Assembly: GCA_023055505.1 (NCBI GenBank)
Contig: JALIRH010000004.1
Span: 50,473,115 to 50,537,114, forward strand
Direction of reading: 5' to 3'
Origin: Callipepla californica brunnescens
Lineage: Eukaryota; Chordata; Aves; Galliformes; Odontophoridae
DNA length: 64,000 nucleotides
Positions 1 through 13,834 of the stretch are shown piece by piece (the first letter of the stretch is position 1; each line of letters opens with the position of its first letter). A model generated the notes under the pieces. The model had not been told where the DNA came from. It was given only the letters and a program-made list of their open reading frames with translations, and did no database searches. The translations under genes and the position numbers were made by a program.

Positions 1-3000
1 TTGGAAGGAACCTAATTGTTTTCAGTGTTCAGTGTCAGAGGGATCGAGGATGTTGAACAGAACCTGGCATTTCTTACGGCAGCTTGGTTGCCTCCCAGGA
101 CAGGAAGCTGTGGAGTGTTTAAGAAAGAGGCAGGGAAGGAGGTTTAGCAACACTCTAAATCAGAATGCTTCAATTTTGGTGCCTGGCCTCGAGCTGAAAG
201 GGCTGGAAGCTCGGCAAGATTTAGTGTTCCGCATCGCTTGGCAATGAGAACAGCAAGATAATGGTGATGGGCTATCAAGAAGGCAGCCCTGCTAAAAAGA
301 GAGGCTTTGTGATATGGTCAAGGGGAAGGAAGTCTGGAGAACTTAGAAAAAGAACAGATGTTTTTGGAGGTGGGGAAAAGCTGAACTATCCGTGTAACGG
401 AGCCAGCAGAGTGAACTTGATACCAAACAAAAGTAGGCACACCCAGTGTTGAGCACAGGGATCCTGGAAAGCTGCTCTGCTCTGCGGCGATGCTTTGCTG
501 TTTGGCAGATGTTGGACGGGGACATCTCAGAGAGGCTGAAGTGTATAACATAAAGCACCTTGGGGGGTTGTGTGAGGGGGTGTATAAAGGTTGGGGGGTG
601 TTTGATGTTGCTCTTTAATATCGACAGTGATTTGAGTGGGTATGAAGTGGGACGTTGATCTCTGTGAGGGAACCGATGACAGAAGATGCATTAAAAAGTG
701 GGAGAGGCCCCTCGTTGGGTGTGTTTATGGGCAGCCACGACTGGCAGTGTGATAAAGCAGAGTGCTGATCCTGCGCGTCAGGGTACGAGTGGCCGTGAAT
801 TTCTTTCAGGTTGCTGAAACTTGAGTCCAAACCAGAAGTATTTCACTTTTCCTAATAGGTTAATCCACCGTAATTGTCTGTGGAATGAACCCCTGGGAAC
901 TTTCCTGTCTGTGTGTGATGCACGGCCTCTGCTGTCTGCTTGGCAGCAGCACCTTCAGATAACTAAAAGCTGGTTTTGAAATCTGCTATTCTTTCAGCTG
1001 TTGTTTTTTTGTTGTCATCTCACAGCTTCTCTGGGAGCTGTCAGTCGCTCTGCTGCCTAACCTGTAAAAATTAAGGATCAGGAGATGAAAACTGCAGATG
1101 GATCTTGTGCTTCAACACCCAAACCAACCATCAGCTACGAGGTTAGGTGAACGTGTGAGGCTTGATAGCACCCACCTTACTGATATCTAAAAGATAACTC
1201 AACTTTCTCAGTCCTGTATGAGACAATTTAAGTTCTCTGCTTTTGTAAGCTCTCATGTCACTTGCCTCTCTGAAATCAGTAATCAAATTTCCATGGCTGC
1301 TCTCTCTGTGAAGCAGTTGTAATTAGCCCCAAATTACAGGAGGTGTTCAGCACGGGGATCCTCTGGTTTCAGCACATATTTTCATTGCTCTGTAGTGTTT
1401 TGAGAGGCTGAAGGGTGGGATGCAGCTACAGTGACTTTCCAGATTCCTAACAGTGTGAGGGACTGTTTTTAATAGTGATGATAAAAACAGTTATTCCCAG
1501 TTGGAGGTTAGTCAGTGGTACAATTATCAGAGCTATGAAATAGTGCAGAGATGGCTCAGAATGGAAAAAAAAAAAAAAAACCAACTACAGCTTGTAGCTT
1601 ATTTTCTTGTTTGAAACTATTTCCTGCAGGCTCACAGAAAATTAGTCTGAGATGTTAAATGCTGAGAGATGGAGCTGATACAGCTTGACTGTTACGTTGG
1701 TAATCTGGTTCTCAGGCTAGCAGATTGCAGCTGGCTTGCAGGGAGGGGTTTTGGTAGCAGGGTGTTGATGAAAGGCAGTGTGATGAGCAGAACCTCTGGA
1801 GTTGGTGTGTTTAATTTGCAAGGTTGTGTTCTTGTACAGTGTGTTCACACCATTGGTTCTGCTGGGAAGCCTAAAAACGTGCTGAGTGGTTTCACAGCAA
1901 AGTAGCAGCCCCCAGCTTGAAGCCTGGTGCACTTAAACCACCTCTGTGCAAAAACAAAAAGAAATGGTGTTGGGTGCTGTATTTTCAGCTTGATTTCCTG
2001 CTGATTTCTTTCCTCATTCATATTTCTAATGTCCCATCCAGGAGGTGGAAGCCCAGTAAGGACAGTATGGTTTGTGCTGGAGGGGGAGCAGTGGGGAGCA
2101 CTGAGCTATATAGGATCATGCTTATCCCTGTTGTTCATGCTTATGAGGATGCCTTCACATTAACGAGCCTAAAAGTGCAGGTATGTGTTGGTGAATGCTG
2201 AAGATGAGGATGAGAAATGGGAGATGTGCAGCACACGTCCTCACAGTTAACAAGGTATTTGAATGTGCACAAGCTACACCAAAATGCAGATGCTATTTTT
2301 TTTTCCTTTGTTTTCTCTGAAAAAAGGATTATGGCAGATTTTGTGCTACACTTGGAATTTCTCAAAATTTAATTGTGTTGCTAGGCAGATGGACTGCAAG
2401 GCTCTGAAGAACGGGGAAAGTATTTTTTGCATCAAGTAACTCTGAGTTATTAATGGCAAAAGTCTTTAAATATTCTTTTTGTTACACTTTAAAGATGCAC
2501 AGGTTTGGTAGGTTTCAGAATTAGCTTGGATATTTCAGCAGCCTTTTGGAGCAGTCACAGAGAAGCACTGTGCTTAATGCTGGTCTGTACTGCCATTTAC
2601 TTGCCAAAAAAACAAGCTTATCCATAGCTGAGTTATTTCAGCAGATGATCCATGTATATTCTTCCTTTAAGACTTTCTTAAAAGATAAACAAGCAGATAC
2701 TTTCAGTGTAGCACGTGCTATTGCTTGCCTTCTGTCTTCACGTGTAGCCTTAATGTGTCACTGGTTGTGTGCCTGTCCTTTTGGGTTCTGTGAGGTTTTT
2801 TTTGTCTCCGTGACTGTGCTCTGTGTTTTGTGCTCCCAAAGCAGTTGAGCGATGAGGATCATGCCCTGCATCCATGTGCTGCTCCCTGCATTCCTTCTGC
2901 TTGTGGGTCTGGATAACCTTGGGGGCATTGCTTCACAACTCCTGTTCTGGATAAAGCCTGTTGATGTGGGGGAAGATGAAATCGTTCCCAGTTCAAATAG

Positions 3001-6000
3001 GTGCAAGGAGCAAGCTGCAAAAAGAGAAATTAAACCCATGCCTTTTCCAACTGGCCAGCTGGGATGGAGTTGAGGCCCCTTGAGTGGGGCACAGTGAAGA
3101 GTTTTGGACAACAGTGGCGTGAGATTCACTGATAAAAACAGGGCTACACCTCTCTGTTTGAAATCCAGGCTGCCTTCCCTCTGAGCCGTGTTACTTGGAT
3201 GCAGACAGTCAGTTCAGAGTTGGATGTGGCATGCCTTGTTGCTGGATAGCTGGGAACTGTGTAGGACCAGGCTGCTTTGGTAAAGCTAATGCTCTGAGTT
3301 TTAGGGTATGTTCTGTAGCAATGGCTAGCTGCACACCTGAACCAAGTTATGTATCAGAGCAGCATTTTCTTTTCATGAGCGCATCTGTAGACCACGTTAG
3401 AACCTCACATTAATGAGTAGTTTATTTTTTTTGGTCTGAAATTGCAACCTGTTCTTCCTGAATTCTTTTTGTTAAGCAAGATACCATGGGAGAGGAGTGA
3501 ATCCAATGCTTGTTGAGAGGGTGTAGGTGGTGGTGTGGCTTTTTGTGGGTGGGTTGTTTCTGAATACTCTTTAACAGATCTGTTCTGCTGAAAGTTTGCT
3601 GTCCTCAATAGAGCTAATGCTGCCTTGAGCTATGGAATGTGAGGTGTAAAATAGTTTGAGCTTCCTATTGAGTGTCTCTGCCCTGGAGTTGGGTGTACTT
3701 AAACTGCTTTCCTAAATCTGGATGTTTTTGCAAGCTGCTGACGCAGGAACTTTGCATCTCACAGTTCAGCATTTTTTTGTGATCCTGGCAAGATGAAAGG
3801 TAGTTCCCTATAAATGTATGAAGTTTGGGCATCAGCAGGCTTACACAGCAGCAAACAGATCTGAAAGGATCTTAAGGCTTCCTGATAAATCAAATGACAC
3901 TGAAGTGCAAAGCTGTTGAAGGATACCCATGTATGAGAACAGGATTCAGGACTGTATTACAAAAAAAAGGGCATTTTCAAGTACAGGAACACTGCACAGT
4001 AATGTTGCAGTTGCTTATAGAACACTTCTGTGTAAGCACTTACCTTTAACCTGCTGTTTCCCTTGCTCTAGCAGGGCTTCCAGTTGCTGAATGGAGTTTT
4101 GGAGACCACTTGGAAAAATTGGGATGCTTTTGAGATGAATAGTGAATACTGTAAGTTGACAGCTCTCCAATGAGTTGGCTGGATGAATCCACCACTTTTT
4201 TTTTTTTAAAGACTGGATTTTGCTGGGAAAGAGTTGGCAGGGATATAGGATGGAGAAATCTGCTTTGGTTAAAGGGAGAGATTCTTTAGAAAGGAACAAA
4301 AATCAATTGCAGTGTACTCTGCTGAACTGCTGGGGCTGTGCTCAGAGCCTTTGTGGTACTCTGCATCATGGCACAGCTGTCATCCCAAAGGTTTGTCCAA
4401 GGCAGGAGGAGCCACGTTCAGCAAACATCAGAGCTGATAGATACAGTGATTAATACCAGGTCACCTACTGTGGTGTTCTCCTTATTAACAAAGGTTGCAA
4501 GAAGGAGCTGTGTTTACCTATCTAGTGGCTTTAGAAGCCATTTAGTACTCCATTTAGTACATGCATTGTGTGCATGTTGCAGGGATGCTTTATTTTAGAG
4601 TGTCAAGAGCAGGATTTCTTTGTTTCCTGCTGCCATTCCAGTATATTGCAATAAGAAAGCCAGTCCCGTGCTGGAGTACAGAGATTGAAGGTTCCATTTG
4701 TAGTCAGAGGAGCATTGCAAAGTAGTTTATTCTCATTGTATTGGAAGTGCTGCCACGGAACAGACAGAGGAGGCTTAAAATTAAGAATCAGAGTGGGTTC
4801 TGCTGTTCTGCTGGATCACTAACAAACCGTTACTGACTAACTAGTGCATAATTACTGTCAGCCAGGCCATGTGCTGGCTATTTATTAGCTGTTGCAGCAA
4901 AAACGCATCTACCAAACGCGTGCCAAAATGAGTCAAGTGAACCTCTCCAGCCAGGGTCCCTAATATCCAAAAGCAAAGCAGAGTGATGAAATTGCTGTTG
5001 ACAGTCTTAATCTGCAACATCATTGTTTTCGTACTCATGATCTTCTTTAGCAAACTATCACTGTGTTCTTGCGGGAAGATAGGATTCTTCTTTCTGGTTT
5101 CATCTGTCTGTCCCTAAAGTGGGGCAGGTTGCTCCCTATTGGTATTCAAGTTGATCTCTTTCATCTAGACTGTCTAGTTTTTTCTCTGGTGTTTGTTTTA
5201 AAGCTCCCAATTTAATGTCACTTCTGCATCTTTCAGACGCTTCCAGCATTCTCTGCGTGTAGAGGAGCAGTCGAGTGAGGCTTCAGCCTCATAAAACCAG
5301 GGCACGACGTCTCCAGAGCTCTCGGAGTGCTTGCCTACTATTTTTGGACCCAGCTCTATTGCTTCTATAATAGGAAGGCTTCTGGAAGCTTTCTCCTTCC
5401 CTTCGCCCCAAGAAAGTAGCCATTCAGCTGAGCTTTCATTAATTCACAATCTGCACGGCAAAACAAATCCAGTTTTATATGCTAAATAATTCAGCCGTGG
5501 CTCATGGATCACGTGGCCCTCAATAGATGGCAGTGTCTTTACCCATACCTAGTAACCCGAGAGCACAGCAGCTGTGGCAGCAGTGTTCAGCTGCCCAGCT
5601 ACCCTCTGCTTATCATTCGGGGCACAGCATGGGTTCTGTGGTGACAGTGAGTGCCAAAGGAGGTGGTCACTTTGTAGAGAGTGAAGTAATGTGTGGTCTG
5701 TGTCATCAGCACTGCAGCAGAACTGGGGAGCAGCGGATTTACTGCTTTTTTTTTTTTCCTCTCTTGGATCAAGTGGAATGAATCTGGTGAGCCGGTTCTT
5801 CCCAGCTGAGCAAGAGATGACATCCCTAACCAAGTTGTGTGAGAAAGCTGAAGCCTTTCAGGAATAGTTGAAGAAGTGAAACGCTTTGTGATCATTTCTA
5901 GCACAAAAGCGCGGGCTCAGCAAGGTACAGTAGAGATTTTCTTCTTCCCTTTTGAGCTCTCCCTTTTGTGAGGGGAACGGGGACGGCTAGGTCATTCTTA

Positions 6001-6074
6001 CTGCCAGGATTTTGGAAGGGAAGACAGGCTCTCCTTGTAGTGCTTCATTAGAAAGAGGACTGCTGCAGAAGGTG

Positions 6075-6190
6075 TGGAATTGTTAGTGTTGAAAAGAGCA
6101 CCATCGTGTAGTCCAGCTGCCAGCCTCTCACCGCCGTGCCCCACTGAGCTGTCCCTCAGGTCCAGCTGCCCTGCAGTGAGCAGGGATGTC
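6075..6190 (-). repeat. Possible diverged CR1 LINE fragment
   Basis: The stretch runs through 'gtagtccagctgcc', a 'gccccactgagctgtccctcag' like phrase and 'gcagtgagcaggga'. These resemble, with many changes, the reverse complement of CR1 3' ends seen more clearly elsewhere in the window. Divergence is high, so both edges and identity are uncertain. Confidence 0.4.
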
Positions 6191-8965
6191 TGCAGCTAGA
6201 TCACTGTTTTGCTTAAGGCTGTTTTATTAAATAATAAGATCCACCTCATGATTTCAAATTTATTATTTTTTGAAGTGTTTCTTTAGGATGCTTAATGTAG
6301 GTAGCTATAAGTAGATACTGCCCTGCTTTTCTCCTTGGTTGGGGAAAAATCACATTGAAACCAACCCTCCATTGCTCTGTTGGCACCCTCCGTGTGGTAT
6401 GCATGGAGGGTTGGGCTTTGGTGTCTTTTTCCTACTTCTTGCTTTGTGTTTTGTCTTGGAGCGAGAAGCAGTCAGTGAAATGAAGTGTTTCAGTAAGCTT
6501 ATGAGAGTGGAGCTGCTGCTGGAACAGAAATGGGGGCTGCAAAGCACACTCATTTCTGTCATGGAGTTGGTTGCTGCCCTGTTTGACTAGGTGCAGATAC
6601 GTGGTGTGATAGCCATGGCAACGCGTTTCAGTCCCTAATGTTGAGGCTACGTTAGAAAGAAGCTATGATCAAAGAAGAGTTTGCAGGATGCACACACTAA
6701 ATCCACCCTGCAGAATCCCACATCCTCACTATGCTGGACGAAGAAGTGGAAACATTTGGATGCAGGGGACGTCGCTGACTGTTTGGTGCAGACCAAACAA
6801 AGCTCTGTATTATAAGGCCTCAGCAATGGTTAGGTCCCTTCTAACGACTGTATCTGTGTTAACTCTTCCGAGTTTCTTTTGAGACTTGCCTTCGCTTTCT
6901 TCTGCATCCTGAGCGTGCTGGTCCCTGCCCAGCTGAGCCCGTGCCATGGTGCTGTGTGGCTGGAGAGCGTCCCAGTGCCAGTCCTTGTCTGGAGGTGGGC
7001 TGCTTAGGCTGGCAGAGGCTGTTCTGCTCTTAGCAACAGTGGGGTTTCTGCTCAGAGCCAGCCCTTAGGCCGCTGCCTGCTTCCTAGAAAGCAAATTCTC
7101 ACGAGGAGCGAGCCCATCCTTGGAAATATTTCATTAATTACCGCTGCTGAAAACAAACTGCTCCTGCAGTAAAGCTGCAGTGCCTTTAAATAGCAAAAGC
7201 TGTGGTACGTTGCTGCAGAGATGAATTCCTCCTTATTCCGTGCTATTTAATACTGCAGGAGCAGTTTGAAAACGCTGGTAAGATAGGGAGATTGGTGGGA
7301 CCGTTCAGCAATCTGCTGTCCGCTGCTGAGAGAGTGTGAGGCTTCCTGCTGCCAAAATCTGAGTCCTTCCCACATCTGATGCATGAAGGCATATGTTTGG
7401 GGGCGGATTCAGAAAAGGAGAGCAACAAGATTCGTTTCTTATTTTCCTCTTTCTGTTCTGTTTCTCTGTGCCTCTGTACTTCGGTTTTCAGGCTGTACCC
7501 AACCCTGAAAAACTAAGCAGAGAAGGGAAGCACCTCCTGATAAGGATCAGCCTCCTTAAGAAATGCTGTGGTAGCTAAGAGGCAGTAAGTATCTCTGCTG
7601 GCTTGGATGCTGATTATTTTTCTTTCTTTTTTATTCACAAGCACAGCTTTTTAGTACTTACACAGTAGGAATTTGTCAGTAGATTGCTGCCATTAATAGT
7701 CTATTTCAGCTCTTTTCTATAGACCAGCAGCTAGAGAAGGGAAAAAAGCATGCTTTGTATGGAGCTGTGTTTTCATCTGCGCTGCACTGTGCCCCTGTGA
7801 ACTTGTCTGTATGTATTTTGTCAGCTTTTGCCTTCCTCTGGAAGGTGCTGGGCCTTCCTTTAAATGCATGGCATCCTCAGATACGATGCATGTGCTTGGG
7901 CTGGGGTTGTGGCTACCCCAACTGGGGTGAACTTGCACCATGTTTTTGCTTTTCAAGCTCTTTGCTATAAACGAGGTGGGTTTTTTTCTTTATATACGTG
8001 CCTTTCTATCACTTCTCAGTTTCTCTTGCTTCATTTTGGTGTACCAAGCAGTAGGACTGGGACAAAACATGCTCTGCTCTCAACCAAGAGCACATCGAGA
8101 GAGTTTTAGCTGGTGAAAAAGTGACTGGCACTCTTAAAACTGTATGTTTGCATTTATTTGGGTGTGGATATAACAATGTTTCTGTGATACAGTTCCTGCT
8201 GAGTCTGAAATGCTGGTGTCAGTGAAGCCAGAAGGCGAAGCCAGACAAAAGCTTGGATAAAAGTCAGAATTTCAGTGCCTCTTACTGGTGCTTCCTGGGA
8301 AAGTAATGATTTTGCTTAACTTCTGATTTAAATAGAGTACCAGGCACGCGTTTAGGAATGTTCTTTTCTAAGAACATCCCAAATGTTTGATTTCTGTGCT
8401 CGGATTTCACTCCTGCAGGTAGGTCCTTGCTATGGGCTCTGCGTAGTTTAACAAGGACGGTGTTGAACTACAAAGCTGTGATTTCTGCAGCTGTTAGTCA
8501 TGTCTTCTAACTTCTTTCTGATCTCACGGAGCAGAGGGCATGCTCTCATCCTCCAGCTCTGCCCGTGCAATGCCTCTGTCTTCTCAGATCAGCATGTTTC
8601 TTTGCATTGTGTAGGGCTCAGCAGAGACTTCTTCGTGAAGGACTGGAATGTGTTTGTATAATATTTTATGTATTATTTTAGGCTGCTGCTTACTCAGACG
8701 TAGGCGAACGATTAACCTCTCATTCCCCATCACTGGAGGGATTGTGAAATTCCTTTAATACACATAAGTCCAGCTGGGTGTAAACCAGCTTCTTTCTGCT
8801 GAGAAAGTCGTCCCTGATCACTTTTTTGAGTGTGGCTGCAGAGCTGAAGAGGGCTCCCCAGGTTGGGAGCGTTCAGTGTCAGCACTGGGTTGTAAACCAC
8901 GTTGGTTGGGTGCTGATTAAGTGAGCTGTGCAAAGGTGGGTGCAGTTCTGTAGTCCCCAGGTGTT

Positions 8966-9150
8966 ACAGAATCATCACAGAATGGTTTGGGTTGGAAGGG
9001 ACCTTTAAGCTCATCCAGTTCCAAGCCCCTGCTATGGGTGCTGACACCTCGTCTAGAGCAGGCAGCTCACAGCCCCATCCAGCCTGGCCTTGAGTGCCTC
9101 CAGGGAGGGGGCAGCCACATCCTCACTGGGCAAGAAACGCTCATCTCAGA
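8966..9150 (-). repeat. CR1 LINE 3' fragment
   Basis: It begins with 'cacagaatggtttgggttgg' followed by 'aagggacc', then the block about 'catccagttccaagcccctgc' and 'ccagcctggccttgagtgcc'. This is the reverse complement of the CR1 3' end, so the element lies on the minus strand with its 3' terminus at the low coordinate. Like most CR1 copies it is 5'-truncated. Confidence 0.85.
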
Positions 9151-10754
9151 GCTGAAAAGAGAGCAACCTGCTCTCTCTTTTTCTCTCGATGGCATTGTTG
9201 TCTGTGGTCCTTCAGAGAGGAGGAGGCTGACAGTCATGAAAGCAGTCTTCTGGCAGCTCAGGTTTGAATCTTCAAGCTTTTCCAGGGCACCTTAGCTGCG
9301 TCACGTACTTCGTGTTCCAGTTTGCTGGTGGTGGTTCTTCCACTGTCACAGCACACTGCAGTACTGCTGGTGTCGGCTCCAAGGACAAGGAGTAGAAGGC
9401 AGCGACGTAGTGCAAGCAAGAGATACTGCAGAACAGCTTTGTTCTGGTGAAATCTGCTGCCTTATCTGTACGTGATGCAAAGACAGGGCAGCTTCAGAAG
9501 GTTTGGAGCTTTGCGGTGGCATGCTTATTTTGTCCTGTTTCACAGAGGACATGTTGTGATTAGAAAGCTAACGTAACTGCTCTGGCAGCATCACAGCTCA
9601 CTGTGATAAGGTTTTCTTTTTTAATATTAATGTATCTGTGTATATGTTCGTTGTATGCATAGAGTATTGCTAATTATAGTAGTGTATTTGTACGTATGTA
9701 TATATTCTGTCCCTCTTCACCCTCTTTTGGGAAGGGGTCCTGGTAGTCTGTGCCCTGCTGTACTCAGACACGATGCTACTTTTCTCATGTTTGTTCAGTT
9801 TCTAGGTGGAAGAGACGCTGTGAAGCTCTGTGCAGGGCAAGGAGAGCTGAGGAGGGAGCCTTGCATGTGACCCAGGATGGACTGGCTGTGACGGCGTGCC
9901 TTAGCTGGAAGGGGAGTTATGATGAAGAGTTCCTGCAGAGCTGGCCTCCACAGGGAACCACTGAATTCTGCATCTTCTACCTTCCATCAAGTCAAACGGT
10001 ATGAGCAGCCCAGCTGGCCTGCTTATAGCTAAATATTTATCACCCATTTGGCCTTCTCCCTGATTTCTTACTGCCTCGTGTGCCGCTTAGTTGGTCTCAG
10101 TCCTTGCTTTCCTAACTGAAACATAATGGCTAAAGGGCAGAGACGTTCTTCAACGCCGTTATTTGATAACGACAACTGCAGATGGCACTGTTCTTGGAGA
10201 AACCTTTTATTATAATTTCTTTTTAGAAACAGCTGTAAATGAATTTGGAAATGTGGCTTTGAAGTCTGTTGGAGAATAGCTTCTCATAGTAGGCTTTAAA
10301 ATACGAGGTCAGCTTACAGCAAGTGGAAACGCTGGTGATCATTGTTGTGGTTTGTCTTACTATGGGGTAATTGGATTGGCTTAATCTGAAATTCTGTACT
10401 GCTCCTTCTCCTGTGTCTCCTACTAAGAAGAAACGCACGACTGATTTCCAACACTTGTGCTTATGCGACAATGAAGTGAACGCCTCTCACTGTGTCTTGT
10501 TATAGGAGTGCTGAACAGAACGACTTGTCCTTATGCAAATGAAAGAACATGCCAGTTTGTTTGAATTCAGGCTACTTGAAATAAAAAAAAAGCAACAAAA
10601 ACATATATCTCTTTTGAAACCAAGACTCGTAAACCTCCTCAGTCTGGAGGAAGAGAGGCAGCTTTCTCATCTCCAAAATTCATGTGGGTTTGAAGTCAAC
10701 TTTAACCTTTGTTCCCTGTGGTTATGTAGGCAACACATACTTGCTATGTTAGTC

Positions 10755-10805
10755 TCATAGTAATTTAGGGCTGGAAAGGACTCCCTTGGTTGCCCAGCTC
10801 CTTGG
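10755..10805 (-). repeat. Short CR1-like fragment
   Basis: The phrase 'catagtaatttagggctgga' followed by 'aaggactccc' resembles the reverse complement of a CR1 3' terminus (tcatagaat...ggttggaaaggacc). Only about 50 bases are recognisable. Confidence 0.4.
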
Positions 10806-12082
10806 TTTCCCAAGGAGTATCTCATAATCCCTTTGTAATTGTTTTTAGCCTGGACTTCTGTCTTCTCTCTTCCCATAGATGATGCCAGTATTGAAGATGG
10901 CAGCTCAGCTGTGCAATTAGGAACATTTCCATCCCCAGGAGGAACCTCTGTGCCAGCATATATATTCATTTGAGCTGGTGTTGATAGGCTTTTTGCATAA
11001 GGACTACTGAAAGTTTGATCTCTTTTGCTGTGTTCTGTATAAACTGCAGCTGTAACCCCTCGCCTGTGTCTGGCTGTGCTGAATGGCCCCCATGTATTCT
11101 AGGAGCTTCTTGAACAGGGACTCTTCTTAGCCTGGGTGGATCTCCTCTGAGCCACAGCAATAACTGTGTGCTGAATTCCAAAGGAGACCTTATAGGAGGA
11201 CTCTTCAGTATCACAGATCTGCCTTCATTTGTCTCTGTGTCGTGGACATGTCAGTTTGTTACCTGAAACTGTGCTTCTTGGTGTTCATCCTTCTGCTGCA
11301 TCACCATCTGTACTTCAGAGTTCTGCCCCTGCTTTCTGTTACCACGTGCTTTGTTGCCTCTTCCACGTTGGCGCTGCCTTTTATTTCTTTAGCTTTGTTG
11401 TTGAGGTCATTTGTAACAAAAACAGGTTGTTCCCCAGGCTGATTCTTGAGGCATGTCTTTGGTTTTGAGGCTGGTGTTTCATTGTTCATCACCTGGGGCT
11501 CTCTGCTGCTAAGACAGCTTCTTTGTGCCTTACAACGATTCTTTGTCAATCTGTCTCACCCAGTAGGTGTCCTTGTGCCTCCTGAAGACCATGTGAATAA
11601 ACATTCATTGCGTTTATCAAGAAAAATCTTCATTTGAAAATGAATATGGTATATTGTACTATTCCTTTTCCCTGTTTCTCCATGTCTTTGCAATCCTCTT
11701 TTCTTTCAAAGCACTTTCTTACCCCAGAGAGATCCCACCAGGCCTGGAGGTGCCACGATCTCCCTCCCCTGCAGCACTGCCTTCCAGGTGATACTGACCT
11801 GAAGACTTGAAACCTGTGTCTGCTTCTTGGATCCTTCCTGAAGAAGGAACTTGTTCAGTTGCAGTTTCTTCTGCTTTTACTTGGGATGTTTGTTATAATG
11901 GGAGCACCTTTTGTTTCCTGGACAATGCCTCTTGAGTTGCTCTGTCTGCAGTGAAATCCTCTGTGCCATAGCGTGGCCAGCTCCACGAACCAGGTCCTTT
12001 AGGCTTGAGTTCCCAAGAACATACTGGTGGCTTACCTTCTGCTTTTGCTTGTCCTTCCTTTTGAACTCCTGCGTTTCTTAAC

Positions 12083-12142
12083 TGTGGTTGGACATGATGG
12101 TCTTGAAGGCCTTTTCCAACCTGAGCAATTCTGTGATAGTGC
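12083..12142 (+). repeat. CR1 LINE 3' terminal fragment
   Basis: 'ggttggacatgatggtcttg', then 'aaggccttttccaacctgag' and 'caattctgtgata', match the plus-strand CR1 3' end (ggttggacttgatgatctt...ttccaacc...attctatgatt). Nothing upstream can be assigned to the same copy with confidence. Confidence 0.55.
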
Positions 12143-12547
12143 AGTCCAAGGTTAATTCCTGCAGCCTTATAGGAGTGCACGTTTTCTATGTGCAGAAGTG
12201 AGGACTGAATAGCATCAGTGTTGGTTTAACTCACTGTATTAAAAATGACCTCGGTCCAGTTGCAATTAATGATTGAGGGAATAAACATTAAGGGAAGATA
12301 ACGTTTCCAGAAGGAAGCATCGCTGTTCCTGTAAGATCAGGGAGTGTCTGTCTGGGATGCTCTGCCATCATCTTTGTGCTGAACGCTTTTGGAGCAGCAG
12401 ATAACTCTGAATACCACGACTTTCAGTTGATAGTTTCCCTCTTTGTGTCATCCGTGGCGTGACTGGAAAGCAGGGAACTTAGATCTGAGTTTTCTGAGGC
12501 TCAGTGAATAATTGATTGTATGTCATTTCGTAAGAGCTTTTATATGA

Positions 12548-12909
12548 AGGCTGTTCCCAAAGTAATGTGTCCTATTTTTCTTACATTGGCCCACAGTGTT
12601 GCACGTGGATGTCGGTAGAGGTTGAACCTTTCCACTAATATCTGTTAGATTTTGTTGTCAGAGGGGCAGACTGGAATAACCTCCACCACAGCAGTGTGTG
12701 TTTCAGAGGTGGTGACAGTGGGTCACCTCTGCTCGTGCAGACTTCGAGTGCAGCATGCAGGATCTCGTTCACCACTGCCCAAACTGCAGAGCCGATGGTG
12801 GTGACTGCAGTGCAGCTGAGAGTCAGCTCTGCCACACAGTGTTACTGTGTCCTTTGTGGCTGTTGGAGTTTCCGTGGAAACAAATAGGAGGCAGTACTTC
12901 CAGAGCGAC
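12548..12909. mobile_element. Internally deleted mariner-like transposon (Galluhop type)
   Basis: The left end reads 'aggctgttcccaaagtaatg' then 'tgtcctattttt'. The right end, read on the other strand, is 'aggtcgctctggaagtactg' then 'cctcctatttgtttcc'. The two are diverged inverted copies of one terminal repeat. Between them are stretches I recall from the chicken mariner family called Galluhop, including 'acattggcccacag', 'ggtagaggttgaacc', 'cagaggggcagactgga' and 'tttcagaggtggtgacagtg'. The element is about 360 bp, far short of the roughly 1.3 kb expected of a full mariner, so most of the transposase region is missing and no reading frame survives. Family identification rests on memory of the repeat; the inverted ends are seen directly. 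Confidence 0.75.
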
Positions 12910-13834
12910 CTACACAAAGAGACTGGGAGCAGTTGCTTCGGTCTGAAGTTAGTGCTGCAAGGGAGTGGTTTTCTAGAAACCAGATGCCTCCACAGCTGCT
13001 GCAGTCAGACCAGCCCCTGCTCTGAAGCACTGTGCTTCCCACCCCGCCTCTCCTCAGGCCTGGATGCTTGCCACACACCACTGAGTAGCAGAGCATCGTT
13101 CACCTTGGCTGTTAGCTGGGACTTTCCCACCCAGGCAGGATCTGCAGAGTGCCTTTGAAGCAGCTCAGTGTCTGCTCTGCCTGCCCTGGGTTTGGAAGCA
13201 CCCAGGTGACCCACCCAGCACTCCCAGGAACACCCAGCGTTCGACCATGGTCAAACTCGCATGCAGTGCTCATTCCTTTGTAATCGGCCGTGTCCTTTGC
13301 AGGGGAGCTAAGTTTTACACGAGGGCTGGGATGCTGGGGAGGTGATGCGCCCTGTCAGAGGCTGTGCTTCTCATTGCTGCTGCCTTGTTTTTTCTGGCTA
13401 GTTCCTGGGGTTGGTGTGTCCTCAGGGCTTTTTCAGAGTTGCAGTTGGTGCTGCACGTGCAGACAGCAGTGCTAGGGAGTGTTGCCTACTGGAGTGAGTG
13501 TTTACATAGGAAACTTTTGGGGTTTTGATTGAAATATTCACTTCAATAAAACCTTCTGGTGCTTTGCCCAGAAAACATACAGTGTGAATGTGCTGCTTGA
13601 GAGCACTGTTGGTTTTGTTGCTGTCGTTATTCTTGCTGGCCAGAGTAAATCTTCGTGCTCCTCAGGGCACTGTGGGAGTCCTGACCAAGGATGGGATGTT
13701 CAGGCTCTCTGTGGACCCTAGAAAGGACTTGGGGTTGGTGCTGACTCTGGTCTTGTTGAACATCAACTCGAATCATTCCATGAGTCTGGAGGGACCTTTA
13801 AAGGCATCTGGTATTCTTTTATGGTCGTGGTGAC

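Noticed and set aside
8356..8378. ATGTTCTT / AAGAACAT inverted repeat as a steroid-receptor or heat-shock site
   Set aside because: Its spacing and orientation fit neither the glucocorticoid nor the heat-shock consensus. One TTCNNNGAA by chance is not informative.
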